A stretch of 62,865 bases of DNA from a virus. Shown here piece after piece: positions 34,986 to 42,547 of the stretch. The notes below the pieces were generated by a model. It was not told the origin of the DNA. It worked only from the letters and a program-made list of their open reading frames with translations, and ran no database searches. Position numbers and translations under genes: made by a program. The number at the start of each line of letters is the position of its first letter. The first letter of the stretch is position 1. The stretch spans positions 1-62,865 of IMG/VR virus record IMGVR_UViG_3300034023_000183. One strand, given 5' to 3'.

Positions 34986-35066
34986 TACGTAGATGATTTA
35001 GAGTAGAACTACGTAGATGGTACTAAGTAGAAATACGTAGATGGGATCTAAGTAGAAATACGTAGA
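34986..35066. repeat. Four iterons, 24-25 bp apart
   Basis: TACGTAGA occurs at 34986, 35010, 35034 and 35059 (spacing 24, 24, 25). The units also share GTAGAA near their ends (TAAGTAGAAA in two). The core TACGTA is a palindrome. Directly repeated sites of this kind are typical of initiator or regulator binding. They lie just behind the early minus promoter. Confidence 0.7.
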
Positions 35067-35122
35067 CAGACGGGTTTGCATCCATTGTTTTACAGGTTAA
35101 GCTGTTGACAGATAGGACTTTA

Positions 35123-35561
35123 TACGTGAATTCATTTAGGTGGGCCAAATATCTTTGGGGCTGATAGGTAGATAGGTGGGATGATTCTATGTGCGAGGGA
35201 GTGCGTGCCGTATCAATTGGCGTATGGGTGCACGGCATGTCGGAAAGCATGCATGCTCGTGCGTCATGCGTGACGTGTGACATGTGCGTGCAACACGTAT
35301 GCGTGTACGTCGAGCGAGCGAGCGACATGTGTGTGTGCATGCATACATGTGGGCAGGCAGGCATGTCACCTGTGCGTGCGAGCGTACACGTGGGCGGACG
35401 GGCGGTAGGCACACAGGCAGGTGTGCACGTGTGACGTGGGCATGAGCACGCATGATGGCATGCCTACAGGAAAAGCCAAAAATTCCTAGGCAATTTACCG
35501 AATTGGACACCCCCCATCACGAATTCAACTAGTTTCCGTGCGTGCATGCGTACGTGAATTC
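35123..35561. other. GC-rich alternating purine/pyrimidine island between direct repeats
   Basis: From about 35185 to 35465 the composition changes sharply: rich in GTGCG, CATG, ACGT, TGCATGC and GTGTGTG, with a triple GAGC repeat and two GGCAGGCAGG-like tracts, in a genome that is otherwise AT-rich. The island lies between two 11-bp direct repeats TACGTGAATTC (35123-35133 and 35551-35561). Long alternating purine/pyrimidine tracts favour Z-DNA or easy cruciforms. Open frames here are low-complexity and not genes. The role could be origin, packaging site or foreign insert. Confidence 0.5.
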
Positions 35562-35593
35562 TATATATTATCCGATACCCCCGATCGTGCAGC

Positions 35594-35866
35594 TATGTTG
35601 GATTATGTTGGTTTATGTTGAATTTATGTTGGTTTGAAGTGCCTCAAACCCTTGATTTTCCTCACTTTATGTTAGTATGTTATAACTTTCTCTACTTTTC
35701 ACGAAAAAAAAAATAATACATAATATAGGAGATATATACTTAATAAATGCAGAAAAAAGTAAAAAACGCTTATCAAACCAACATACCAACATGAATGTCT
35801 GATTATCAACACTTTAGCCCAGATAATTCAACATGCTTTCAACATGTACTATAGGTGTTTCAACAT
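35594..35866. repeat. Phased ATGTTG/CAACAT repeat element, copy 2
   Basis: Left arm: TATGTTG at 35594, 35604, 35614 and 35625 (10, 10, 11 bp), then TATGTTAGTATGTTA at 35668-35682. A-rich core 35700-35765. Right arm: TCAAACCAACAT ending at 35784, CAACAT at 35787, then at 35829, 35840 and 35861 (11 and 21 bp). Copy 1 at 29561-29772 has the same order, including the ATGTTAGTATGTT pair and the AAACCAACAT box. Confidence 0.7.
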
Positions 35867-35885
35867 ATCTATGGGTTTTTCACCA

Positions 35886-35903
35886 TGAGCTAAAATTAGC
35901 TCA
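35886..35903. promoter_or_regulatory. Palindromic operator-like site
   Basis: TGAGCTAA and TTAGCTCA, a perfect 8-bp inverted repeat with AA in the middle, about 35 bp upstream of the centre of the second palindrome and 50 bases before the gene at 35956. Confidence 0.5.
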
Positions 35904-35915
35904 CAAAAGACCTTC

Positions 35916-35944
35916 TGTCACAAATAATGACTACATTTGTGACA
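35916..35944 (+). promoter_or_regulatory. Promoter embedded in a 10-bp inverted repeat
   Basis: TGTCACAAAT and ATTTGTGACA are perfect inverted arms with a 9-base spacer. The right arm supplies the TTTG of TACATTTG (35932-35939), so a dimeric protein bound here would cover the promoter. No TTG lies at the usual distance, so activation may be needed. The promoter serves the gene at 35956. Confidence 0.65.
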
Positions 35945-35955
35945 AATAAAATTCA

Positions 35956-36588
35956 ATGGCATATATAGAGCACAATTTCTTTCCTCTCAAGGTATTTGTT
36001 AGGAATGAGTACATGTACCAGCAGACGAAGGGTCATGGTGAGTTCACCCCAGGGGTAGTCATATCTGTTAGATGCATGCCTGGTCAGGCTGCACTGTTCC
36101 AGGTCTTGCTAGAGAACGGTGTCCTACGGGACAAGCTACCGAGCCACGCACTGTTGACATCACCAGAGCTACCAGATCCAGACCTACCGTTCCACTATCT
36201 ACAGCTGTGGAACTGTTTCTCTTACAACTTCACGTTGGTGAGTCTGTCATATCTGTACGACACACCAGTCGAGGTGTACATGAAGGACAAGAAGTTTTAC
36301 CCAGGTGTTTACTACGGCACGATAAACTGGGGGTCTAACGACCTAAACACTGACATATCTTTGGCAGAGGATCCGCTGGAGCACAAGAGTCACCACATCA
36401 TACTACTTGACAACGGTCAGATAGCTTTGCAGCCTAACAACAGGATCAAGTGGTCGGAGCCAAGCTTTGTTACGAAGCCGTTCCCAGAGAAGCCAGACTA
36501 CTTAGTGAACAAGGAGTGGTTCAACTGTGAGGGCTACGAAAAATGGCATACTGAGGACTCCGAAAGGATGTTCTATGACAATGAATAA
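35956..36588 (+). CDS. Unknown protein, first gene of the rightward block
   Basis: 210 residues, rich in aromatic residues and Pro. It has a short strand-rich N-terminus (FFPLKVFVRNEYMY), a VVISVRCMPGQAALFQVLLENG segment and a C-terminal half with many Trp, Tyr and His. No membrane segment or known catalytic motif. Placed directly behind the palindromic operators, it is probably under strong control, and a regulatory or early-late switch role is possible. Function unknown. Confidence 0.6.
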   Translation: MAYIEHNFFPLKVFVRNEYMYQQTKGHGEFTPGVVISVRCMPGQAALFQVLLENGVLRDKLPSHALLTSPELPDPDLPFHYLQLWNCFSYNFTLVSLSYLYDTPVEVYMKDKKFYPGVYYGTINWGSNDLNTDISLAEDPLEHKSHHIILLDNGQIALQPNNRIKWSEPSFVTKPFPEKPDYLVNKEWFNCEGYEKWHTEDSERMFYDNE

Positions 36589-36595
36589 GAATTAG

Positions 36596-36603
36596 TATCT
36601 TTG
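36596..36603 (+). promoter_or_regulatory. TATCTTTG promoter element
   Basis: TAnnTTTG match ending 4 bases before the ATG at 36608; it overlaps the end of the 210-residue gene region and implies a near-leaderless transcript. Confidence 0.6.
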
Positions 36604-36607
36604 TGTA

Positions 36608-37045
36608 ATGAAGAATAACAAGCCAAGAGTAAGAGAGGGTATGGTTGTCGGAAATCGTAAATCATACGCTAGAAATATGCGTGCTGGTGTTACACCTATG
36701 GACAACAACGGTGACAACTCTACACATGTAATGTCTTGGGGAGGTGGTGGTCCTGGATCTAAAAAATACAAGTACTCTGTAAACCCAACCATATTTACAG
36801 ATGACAAAGGTAAGACGTGGAATAACTTGAGCGAAAAGCCTAAAGAGGCATATGATGAGGCAAAGAAGCGTGGAGAGGTGATTGGATTCAGATCTGCCAA
36901 GCGAGCTGAAAAGTTTGCTGCTGGAAGTTGGAAGAAAGGTGCGGACAGAAAAGAGGCGATGAAGAGCTATAGGGGTGCCAAGAAGAAAAAGGAGCTATAC
37001 ACTCAGTCTGAAGAGTTTAAGAAAGAAAAGAAAAATAGAAGATAA
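36608..37045 (+). CDS. Small basic phage protein
   Basis: 145 residues, very rich in Lys, Arg and Gly. It starts with a basic segment containing VVGNRKSYARNMRAG, then a Gly run (SWGGGGPGS), and ends in Lys-rich sequence. Possibly a nucleic-acid-binding or packaged protein. It shares one base with the next start (TAATG). Confidence 0.55.
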   Translation: MKNNKPRVREGMVVGNRKSYARNMRAGVTPMDNNGDNSTHVMSWGGGGPGSKKYKYSVNPTIFTDDKGKTWNNLSEKPKEAYDEAKKRGEVIGFRSAKRAEKFAAGSWKKGADRKEAMKSYRGAKKKKELYTQSEEFKKEKKNRR

Positions 37046-37383
37046 TGCCAAAGGATTCCTGCTATAAAAAGGTGAAGGCTCAGTACGATGTATTTCCATC
37101 GGCACGAGCGTCACAGGCTATCGCCAAGTGTAGGAAGTCATCTGGTAACGTGAAGAAGACAAAATCTGGATCCGATCTGAAGAGATGGGAGGCTGAGAAG
37201 TGGGTCGACACAAAGACTGGTAAGGAGTGTGGAGCTGGAGGTAGGAACGAATACTGTCGACCGACAAAGCGAATGTCCAAGGACACACCTAAGACGAAGT
37301 TTGAGCTGTCGCCATCTAAACTTAAGGCCAAGAAGGCTGAGAAGTCGAGAGTTGGAATGGGAAAACGAGTGAAGAGCGTGTAA
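37045..37383 (+). CDS. DUF5872-like protein
   Basis: 112 residues, basic. The pattern YDVFPSARASQAIAKCRK, then RWEAEKWVDTKTGKECGAG and EYCRPTKRMSKDTP fits the DUF5872 family found in phages and large viruses. Three Cys may bind zinc. The function of the family is not known to me. A terminator follows. Confidence 0.65.
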   Translation: MPKDSCYKKVKAQYDVFPSARASQAIAKCRKSSGNVKKTKSGSDLKRWEAEKWVDTKTGKECGAGGRNEYCRPTKRMSKDTPKTKFELSPSKLKAKKAEKSRVGMGKRVKSV

Positions 37384-37408
37384 ATATACCAAAATTTCAA
37401 AAAATGAG

Positions 37409-37437
37409 TGCCTAGATGTAAATATCTAGGCATTTTT
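37409..37437 (+). terminator. Rho-independent terminator
   Basis: TGCCTAGAT and ATCTAGGCA arms (9 bp), 6-base loop, then TTTTT. It ends the 35956-37383 unit just before the groEL promoter. Confidence 0.9.
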
Positions 37438-37440
37438 GTT

Positions 37441-37448
37441 TATATTTG
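37441..37448 (+). promoter_or_regulatory. TATATTTG promoter of groEL-groES
   Basis: TAnnTTTG match immediately after the terminator T run, 18 bases before the ATG at 37467. Confidence 0.6.
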
Positions 37449-37466
37449 CATCAAATTTAATGAAAT

Positions 37467-39056
37467 ATGATACCAAAAAGAGTTTATTTAGGTAATTCTG
37501 GGCACGAAAAGCTAAAAAACGGAATTAGAAAGCTGACTGGAGCAGTCGAATCAACGCTCGGACCATACGGTGAGACCGTACTGATGGAGTCAGAGAACCA
37601 TGTAGGTGGTGTAGTCATCACGAAGGACGGTGTATCGATCGCCAAGAACATTAATCTGTACGATCCAGTGGAGAATCTGGCTGTAAGCATCGTAAAGGAG
37701 GCTGCCAAGAAGACGGCAGTGGCTGCTGGTGACGGTACGACAACATCTATTGTGTTGACGAACGCCATATTGGAGGCTGCTGACAAGTACATGGAGCCAG
37801 GTATGAACAAGACGAACGTCATCCGACACATCAACAAGATACTTGACGACTCGATTTCTTTCTTGGCGAAAAAGGCTAGGCCAGTAAATGGCACGGATCT
37901 GGTGGACGTTGCTACGATCTCGGCAAACAATGACCCAGATTTGGGTAAGATGATCGCTGACGTGTATGACCAGGTTCGAGTAGTTACGGTTGAGAACTCA
38001 AAGACACCAGTGACGTACTCTGAGATCATACATGGTATGAAGGTGGACCGAGGTTGGTCGAGCAAGTTCTTCGTTACTGACGAGAAGAAGGAGGAGTGTG
38101 TGCTTGAGAATCCATACGTGTTGTTGTGTGATCTTGAGATTAACAACTTCCAATCTATCTTCAACGCTATCGAGCCAGTTGTGAAGCAAGGACGACCGTT
38201 GTTGATTATCGGTAATCTTTCGCAGAACGCACAGAACACGTTGAACTTAAACGTGGTGAAGAAGGTGATCAAGGCGTGTCATATTCAGCCACCATCTATG
38301 GGCTACCGCAAGGACGACTTGATGAACGACTTGTCTATGGTCTTGGATGCACGCATCTACTCTGAGAAGACTGGTGATGATCTTCAGTTGATCGAGTTTG
38401 ATGGATTGGGGCAAGCTGCAAAGATTATTGTTACCAAGGACCGTACTATTATCATGCGTCATGCTAATGCAGACGACGAGGCTATCGAGAGCTATATCGG
38501 AGATCTTAAGGATCAGCTATCAGAGGCAGTTACACAGACTGAACGAAACGACTTGATGGAGCGTATTGCAAACATCAGTGGAGGTGTTGGTGTCATACAT
38601 GTGGGTGCAAATTCTGATATCGAGCAGAAGGAGAAGTATGACCGTGTTGACGATGCTGTTCGTGCAGTAGGTGCTGCATTGGAGGAGGGAATTCTTCCTG
38701 GTGGTGGTATTGCACTAGCTAGAGCACTTGAGAACATTAAGGACGATGGTAAGGATAAGGAGTATACGGTTGCGGCTGACATTATGGCTTATGCTATGGC
38801 GAAGCCTACGGCACAGATAATGATCAATGCTGGTCTTGACTACATGAAGATATGTGAGCCGTTGTTTAAGAAGAAGTTCGACTACGGGTATGATGTGAAG
38901 AACGGCAAGTACGGATCTATGTACAAGATGGGTGTTATTGACCCAGCATTGGTGACAAAGAGTGCCTTGAAGAACGCAGTGTCTGTAGCTACAACGATTA
39001 TGTCTACGCAGGCAATTATTACTAACATGAGAGAGGACGACAATGAAAAGTGTTAA
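37467..39056 (+). CDS. groEL: Phage chaperonin GroEL
   Basis: 529 residues, full length for GroEL apart from the tail. Visible landmarks: TLGPYG and KDGVSIAK near the start (ATP pocket Asp), GDGTTT near 88-93, apical domain with DRGWSSKFFV and PLLIIG, DDAVRAVGAALEEGILPGGG (catalytic Asp), and MGVIDPALVTKSAL near the end (adenine site). The usual Gly-Gly-Met C-terminal tail is missing; it ends NEKC. The apical domain is the least like host GroEL, as expected if it is tuned to phage proteins. It should fold capsid or tail proteins in the host cytoplasm. Its last 14 bases overlap groES. Confidence 0.95.
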   Translation: MIPKRVYLGNSGHEKLKNGIRKLTGAVESTLGPYGETVLMESENHVGGVVITKDGVSIAKNINLYDPVENLAVSIVKEAAKKTAVAAGDGTTTSIVLTNAILEAADKYMEPGMNKTNVIRHINKILDDSISFLAKKARPVNGTDLVDVATISANNDPDLGKMIADVYDQVRVVTVENSKTPVTYSEIIHGMKVDRGWSSKFFVTDEKKEECVLENPYVLLCDLEINNFQSIFNAIEPVVKQGRPLLIIGNLSQNAQNTLNLNVVKKVIKACHIQPPSMGYRKDDLMNDLSMVLDARIYSEKTGDDLQLIEFDGLGQAAKIIVTKDRTIIMRHANADDEAIESYIGDLKDQLSEAVTQTERNDLMERIANISGGVGVIHVGANSDIEQKEKYDRVDDAVRAVGAALEEGILPGGGIALARALENIKDDGKDKEYTVAADIMAYAMAKPTAQIMINAGLDYMKICEPLFKKKFDYGYDVKNGKYGSMYKMGVIDPALVTKSALKNAVSVATTIMSTQAIITNMREDDNEKC

Positions 39057-39309
39057 GCCTATTAATAAATATATGCTCGTCAGCAAGGTTGTTGAGGAGA
39101 TGAAGTCTCAGTCTGGACTCCTGTATACATCGCAGGAGTCTTCGGACATGAGGTACCAGAAGGCAGAGGTTATTGCTGTAGGAAACCTGGTAGATGTTAT
39201 CAAGCCAGGAGACAGTATCCTTTACGACAAGGTGTACGGACACGAGACGATCATTGAGGGTACGACCTATACGGTGATTACTGAGATGAACGTGGTTGTA
39301 GTTTTGTAG
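39043..39309 (+). CDS. groES: Co-chaperonin GroES
   Basis: 88 residues, normal for GroES. It starts KPINKYMLVSKV, has a mobile-loop region (MKSQSGLLYTSQESS) with LLY in the place of the usual hydrophobic tripeptide, then KAEVIAVGN and IKPGDSILYDK. The start lies inside the groEL end, so the two are translated together. It would cap the phage GroEL ring. Confidence 0.85.
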   Translation: MKSVKPINKYMLVSKVVEEMKSQSGLLYTSQESSDMRYQKAEVIAVGNLVDVIKPGDSILYDKVYGHETIIEGTTYTVITEMNVVVVL

Positions 39310-39316
39310 GATTTCA

Positions 39317-39324
39317 TATCTTTG
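39317..39324 (+). promoter_or_regulatory. TATCTTTG promoter element
   Basis: TAnnTTTG with TTG 18 bases upstream, 4 bases before the ATG at 39329. It separates the fibre module from groES. Confidence 0.65.
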
Positions 39325-39328
39325 TATT

Positions 39329-39511
39329 ATGAAAGCAAAAATAAAATACTCGGAAGAGACTGGTATCCAGAAGATGATACGCTTAAAGAAAGAAAAGGAG
39401 CGTATGGAGGATCGTGACGAAGCAATGATGGAGGCACGAGCTATGCATTTTATGCATAATTCTTTTGATATGCCAATGCCAATGATGAAATACGGTCGTA
39501 AGAAGAAATGA
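39329..39511 (+). CDS. Small Met/Lys-rich protein
   Basis: 60 residues with 11 Met, ending PMMKYGRKKK. Helical, charged. Overlaps the next start by 4 bases. Function unknown. Confidence 0.5.
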   Translation: MKAKIKYSEETGIQKMIRLKKEKERMEDRDEAMMEARAMHFMHNSFDMPMPMMKYGRKKK

Positions 39512-39702
39512 TCATTATTCGCCCACTAATTAAGGTACTCAGTAAGATCATTGAGTTGCCTAAGGGTAGCTATCTTGATCCTACGACTTTAGGCAGTGGA
39601 GATCCAAATGGTACCAACTTCCTTCGGGGAGATGGTACTTGGTCTACCCCTACGGCAAGTGATTTAAATTTAATATCACCATTACTTTTAATGGGAGCGT
39701 AA
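39508..39702 (+). CDS. Short fibre-type protein
   Basis: 64 residues. NFLRGDGTWSTP is the short motif found in many phage tail fibres and appendages. The N-terminus (IIIRPLIKVLSKIIEL) may be the attachment helix. Likely a small virion appendage or a fragment of a longer fibre. Confidence 0.55.
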   Translation: MIIIRPLIKVLSKIIELPKGSYLDPTTLGSGDPNGTNFLRGDGTWSTPTASDLNLISPLLLMGA

Positions 39703-39703
39703 T

Positions 39704-40033
39704 ATGGCAACAAACTATAAAGTATTAGGACAATCCAGTCCAGCGGCAACAACGGAGACTGATTTATATACAGTTCCGTCCGCCACATCGACAGTTGCTA
39801 GTTCTGTTATTGTTTGTAATAGATCGGCAGTGTTGTCTACATTTAGAATATCAATAGCTGTGGGTGGTGGAGCAACTTCTAATAAGGACTACATATATTA
39901 TGACCTCCCTATTGGAGCAAACGACACATTCATTGCTACTATTGGTGTTACATTGTCAGCAACAGATAAAGTGAAAGTGTATTCATCAAATACTAATTTG
40001 TCATTCTCGCTTTACGGATCTGAAATAAATTAA
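39704..40033 (+). CDS. Small virion protein candidate
   Basis: 109 residues, Ser/Thr/Val-rich and beta-strand-rich, with VIVCNRSAVLSTFRISIAVGG and YIYYDLPIGANDTF, a pattern I associate with small decoration or tail proteins of aquatic phages. It lies in the fibre block. Confidence 0.55.
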   Translation: MATNYKVLGQSSPAATTETDLYTVPSATSTVASSVIVCNRSAVLSTFRISIAVGGGATSNKDYIYYDLPIGANDTFIATIGVTLSATDKVKVYSSNTNLSFSLYGSEIN

Positions 40034-40034
40034 C

Positions 40035-41288
40035 ATGTCACAGGGATATACATCATATAATATAATTAGTAGTGAGATTTCATTTGCAAATACTCCTAAC
40101 ATAGATGCATTTGGTAGGCTAAGAACTAGTTCTCCGTTTACATTGTTTGACTCAAGTCATAGATTTGATGATAACGAATTGTGGTCTACGGCTACTGCTA
40201 CAGGTGGTGCTGCCACGTTTAATTCTGCTCAAGGATTAGTTGATTTAGCTGTAACTTCTGCATCTGGTTCTGAAGTTATGAGAGAGACAACTAAAGTTTT
40301 TTCGTACCAACCTGGTAAAAGCTTGTTGGTGTTGAATACATTTGTAATGAGTCCTGCCAAGACCAATCTTAGACAAAGAGTTGGTTATTATGGTGCATCA
40401 AATGGGTATTACTTAGAACTTAATAATAGTACAGTTAGTTTTGTTGAAAGAACTTCTGTTAGTGGATCATTAGTAAATACACCAGTTGTTCAATCTAGTT
40501 GGAATATAGATAAGATGGATGGTACTGGACCAAGCGGAATCACTCTTGATCTAACAAAGGCTCAGATTTTGTTTATGGATCTAGAGTGGTTAGGTGTAGG
40601 AACGGTAAGAATAGGATTTGTTATAAATGGTAACTTTTACGTTTGTCATAAGTTTCACCATGCCAATATTATTGCCACTACATACATTACAACTGCTTCC
40701 TTACCATTAAGGTATGAGATAACAAATACAGGTGCTACAAGTGGTTCTAGTACGTTAAAACAAATATGCTCTACTGTATTGTCTGAGGGAGGGTACCAAC
40801 TCAATGGACTACAACAAGCTATAGGAATTCCTGTGACTACTCCAAGAGCATTAGCGGCAGCAGGTACATTTTATCCCATAGTAAGTATACGTCTTAAAAC
40901 ATCTCCAGATAGATTAGATGGTATAGTAATATGTACAGCAATTTCTGTAATAGCAACTAGTGCAGGAAATTATAACTGGCAGGTAAGAGCAAGTGGAACT
41001 ACAACAGGAGGAACATGGGTAAGTGCAGGAGCAGGTGCATCTGTAGATTATAATATTACAGGAACAAGTTTTACAGGAGGTAGAATACTTGCAAGTGGTT
41101 TTTTTAGTGTGTCAAACCAAGGATCAACTCAAGTTGATATTCTTAAGGAGGCACTATTTAAAACACAGCTTGAAAGAAATGGATTAACATCGACTCCATT
41201 TGAACTCACTATTGTGGTTGCTTCAGATGCTGGAGGTGGAGGAGGTAATGTTCTTGCATCAATGGACTGGGAAGAAATAAGCAGATAA
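40035..41288 (+). CDS. Conserved virion protein, fibre block
   Basis: 417 residues, beta-rich. Signature: FGRLRTSSPFTLFDSSHRFDDNELWST, which I know from structural proteins of many aquatic phages; role probably in a tail or surface appendage. The first 18 bases of the gene are identical to those of the next gene at 41290. Gly-rich near the C-terminus. Confidence 0.6.
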   Translation: MSQGYTSYNIISSEISFANTPNIDAFGRLRTSSPFTLFDSSHRFDDNELWSTATATGGAATFNSAQGLVDLAVTSASGSEVMRETTKVFSYQPGKSLLVLNTFVMSPAKTNLRQRVGYYGASNGYYLELNNSTVSFVERTSVSGSLVNTPVVQSSWNIDKMDGTGPSGITLDLTKAQILFMDLEWLGVGTVRIGFVINGNFYVCHKFHHANIIATTYITTASLPLRYEITNTGATSGSSTLKQICSTVLSEGGYQLNGLQQAIGIPVTTPRALAAAGTFYPIVSIRLKTSPDRLDGIVICTAISVIATSAGNYNWQVRASGTTTGGTWVSAGAGASVDYNITGTSFTGGRILASGFFSVSNQGSTQVDILKEALFKTQLERNGLTSTPFELTIVVASDAGGGGGNVLASMDWEEISR

Positions 41289-41289
41289 T

Positions 41290-41715
41290 ATGTCACAGGG
41301 ATATACAAAAGGTACACCTATTGATACAGACGGAACCATGTCGCTTAACAGTGACATTGTAGTTCCATCTCAAAAGGCTGTAAGAACATATATATCATTG
41401 CTAAATATAAATGATTTAAATGATGTAGTTATAACATCTCCATTAAATGGAAATGGCATTGAATATAACGGTACATCATGGATCAATGTTGGCATACAGT
41501 ACACTATTGAGTTAGTGGCTGCACTTACTGTTGACTTCTATGCTCCATATGCTATGAGTATAACTTCGGTGAGCAATGTATTGAATGCACCTACTATAAC
41601 ACTGCAAGATGACGGTGTTAGTTATACCCTTGGAAATACTATTGCTATTGGAAGCAAGGTGACGGTAACTGCTTCTACATTAAGTGTTGTGAATCTCAAC
41701 ATAACCAAGATATGA
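41290..41715 (+). CDS. Tail fibre-type protein
   Basis: 141 residues. It shares the start MSQGYT with the preceding gene, then has a short SDIVVPSQKAVRTYISLL segment typical of fibre shafts. C-terminal part is beta-rich. Its stop overlaps the next start by 4 bases (ATGA). Confidence 0.6.
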   Translation: MSQGYTKGTPIDTDGTMSLNSDIVVPSQKAVRTYISLLNINDLNDVVITSPLNGNGIEYNGTSWINVGIQYTIELVAALTVDFYAPYAMSITSVSNVLNAPTITLQDDGVSYTLGNTIAIGSKVTVTASTLSVVNLNITKI

Positions 41716-42314
41716 GTGATAATCGTTACATAAAGGCAGTTGCATCAGCCGCTACTCCAGTTGGAGCGAAAAGGATAAAAACTGGCCAAACAACATCATA
41801 TTCGACCGCAGATGACGGTGCCACACAGCGTGGTAGAGACACTAATTTCTTGACATTGGCCAGTAATAATCCATTTGGTACAACATCTAGATTTACGAAT
41901 AAGAGTGGTGGTACTACATATCCATCGATTAAGGTTACATATGACTGGAGTACTTATGATGGAAGTACGGTTCTTGCATATTACTTTGGAGATATGAGTA
42001 GTACAAGAGCTTTGGCAACTCAAATGACACAATATACTAGCAGCACATTTGACGGGCTTACTGGATGGTATCTAACAAACTTCCAGGAGATGACTAACAT
42101 AATGAATGCTGGTCTATGGAACAACTATATGTTGAACTATCCCCCATTTAGTACTACTCTTAGGTACTTCTGGATATCATCTCAGCCCTCTGGCACGAAT
42201 GGAGTTGCAACAGATTTAGCTGCTAGTGCTGCTTTCACGGCAACTTCAAAAACAAGTGCTTTATATGGTATATGGGTTAGAGTTTGTACAGTAAGTGGAA
42301 CAACAATAACATAG
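41712..42314 (+). CDS. DUF1566-like tip/receptor-binding candidate
   Basis: 200 residues. The pattern KTGQTTSYSTADDGATQRGR followed by GLTGWYLTNFQEMTNI and the closing YGIWVRVC fits DUF1566-like (Lcl C-terminal) domains, which occur at the tips of adhesins and phage fibres. As the last gene of the fibre series it is the best receptor-binding candidate here. No reverse transcriptase or template repeat is present, so it is not a retroelement target. Confidence 0.6.
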   Translation: MSDNRYIKAVASAATPVGAKRIKTGQTTSYSTADDGATQRGRDTNFLTLASNNPFGTTSRFTNKSGGTTYPSIKVTYDWSTYDGSTVLAYYFGDMSSTRALATQMTQYTSSTFDGLTGWYLTNFQEMTNIMNAGLWNNYMLNYPPFSTTLRYFWISSQPSGTNGVATDLAASAAFTATSKTSALYGIWVRVCTVSGTTIT

Positions 42315-42316
42315 AC

Positions 42317-42547
42317 ATGAGATATAAATTCCCTTTATTTGAAAATGTGATCGAAGATCCAATGGTAGAGATATCAAGCATAAACATCGACATAAAAAAC
42401 AAGATATGTCGTGCTGAATTGATTCTAACAGAGAATTTCAATGAGTACGGTGTAAGCCTGGATGGATTTGCGTACAAGTATCCATTCAAAGAAGAAGAGA
42501 TATTTACTTGGATATTTTCTGAGTTGACAAAGTACGAGATAGACTAG
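42317..42547 (+). CDS. Small unknown protein
   Basis: 76 residues starting MRYKFPLFEN. An upstream ATG at 42284 lies inside the previous gene and is not used. Acidic alpha/beta. It converges with the minus-strand gene, overlapping it by 4 bases. Confidence 0.5.
   Translation: MRYKFPLFENVIEDPMVEISSINIDIKNKICRAELILTENFNEYGVSLDGFAYKYPFKEEEIFTWIFSELTKYEID

Noticed and set aside
35023-35510. Open frames on both strands in the GC-rich island (up to 129 residues)
   Set aside because: Translations are low-complexity (Thr/His/Cys/Arg or Val/Cys/His) caused by the repeated CATG/GTGC steps; no leader, no family resemblance, several frames open at once.
37484-38272. 262-residue frame opposite groEL
   Set aside because: Antisense shadow of a strongly conserved gene; no start signal and no known pattern.
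41712-42314. Diversity-generating retroelement target (DUF1566-like protein)
   Set aside because: No reverse transcriptase gene and no template repeat were found in the window.
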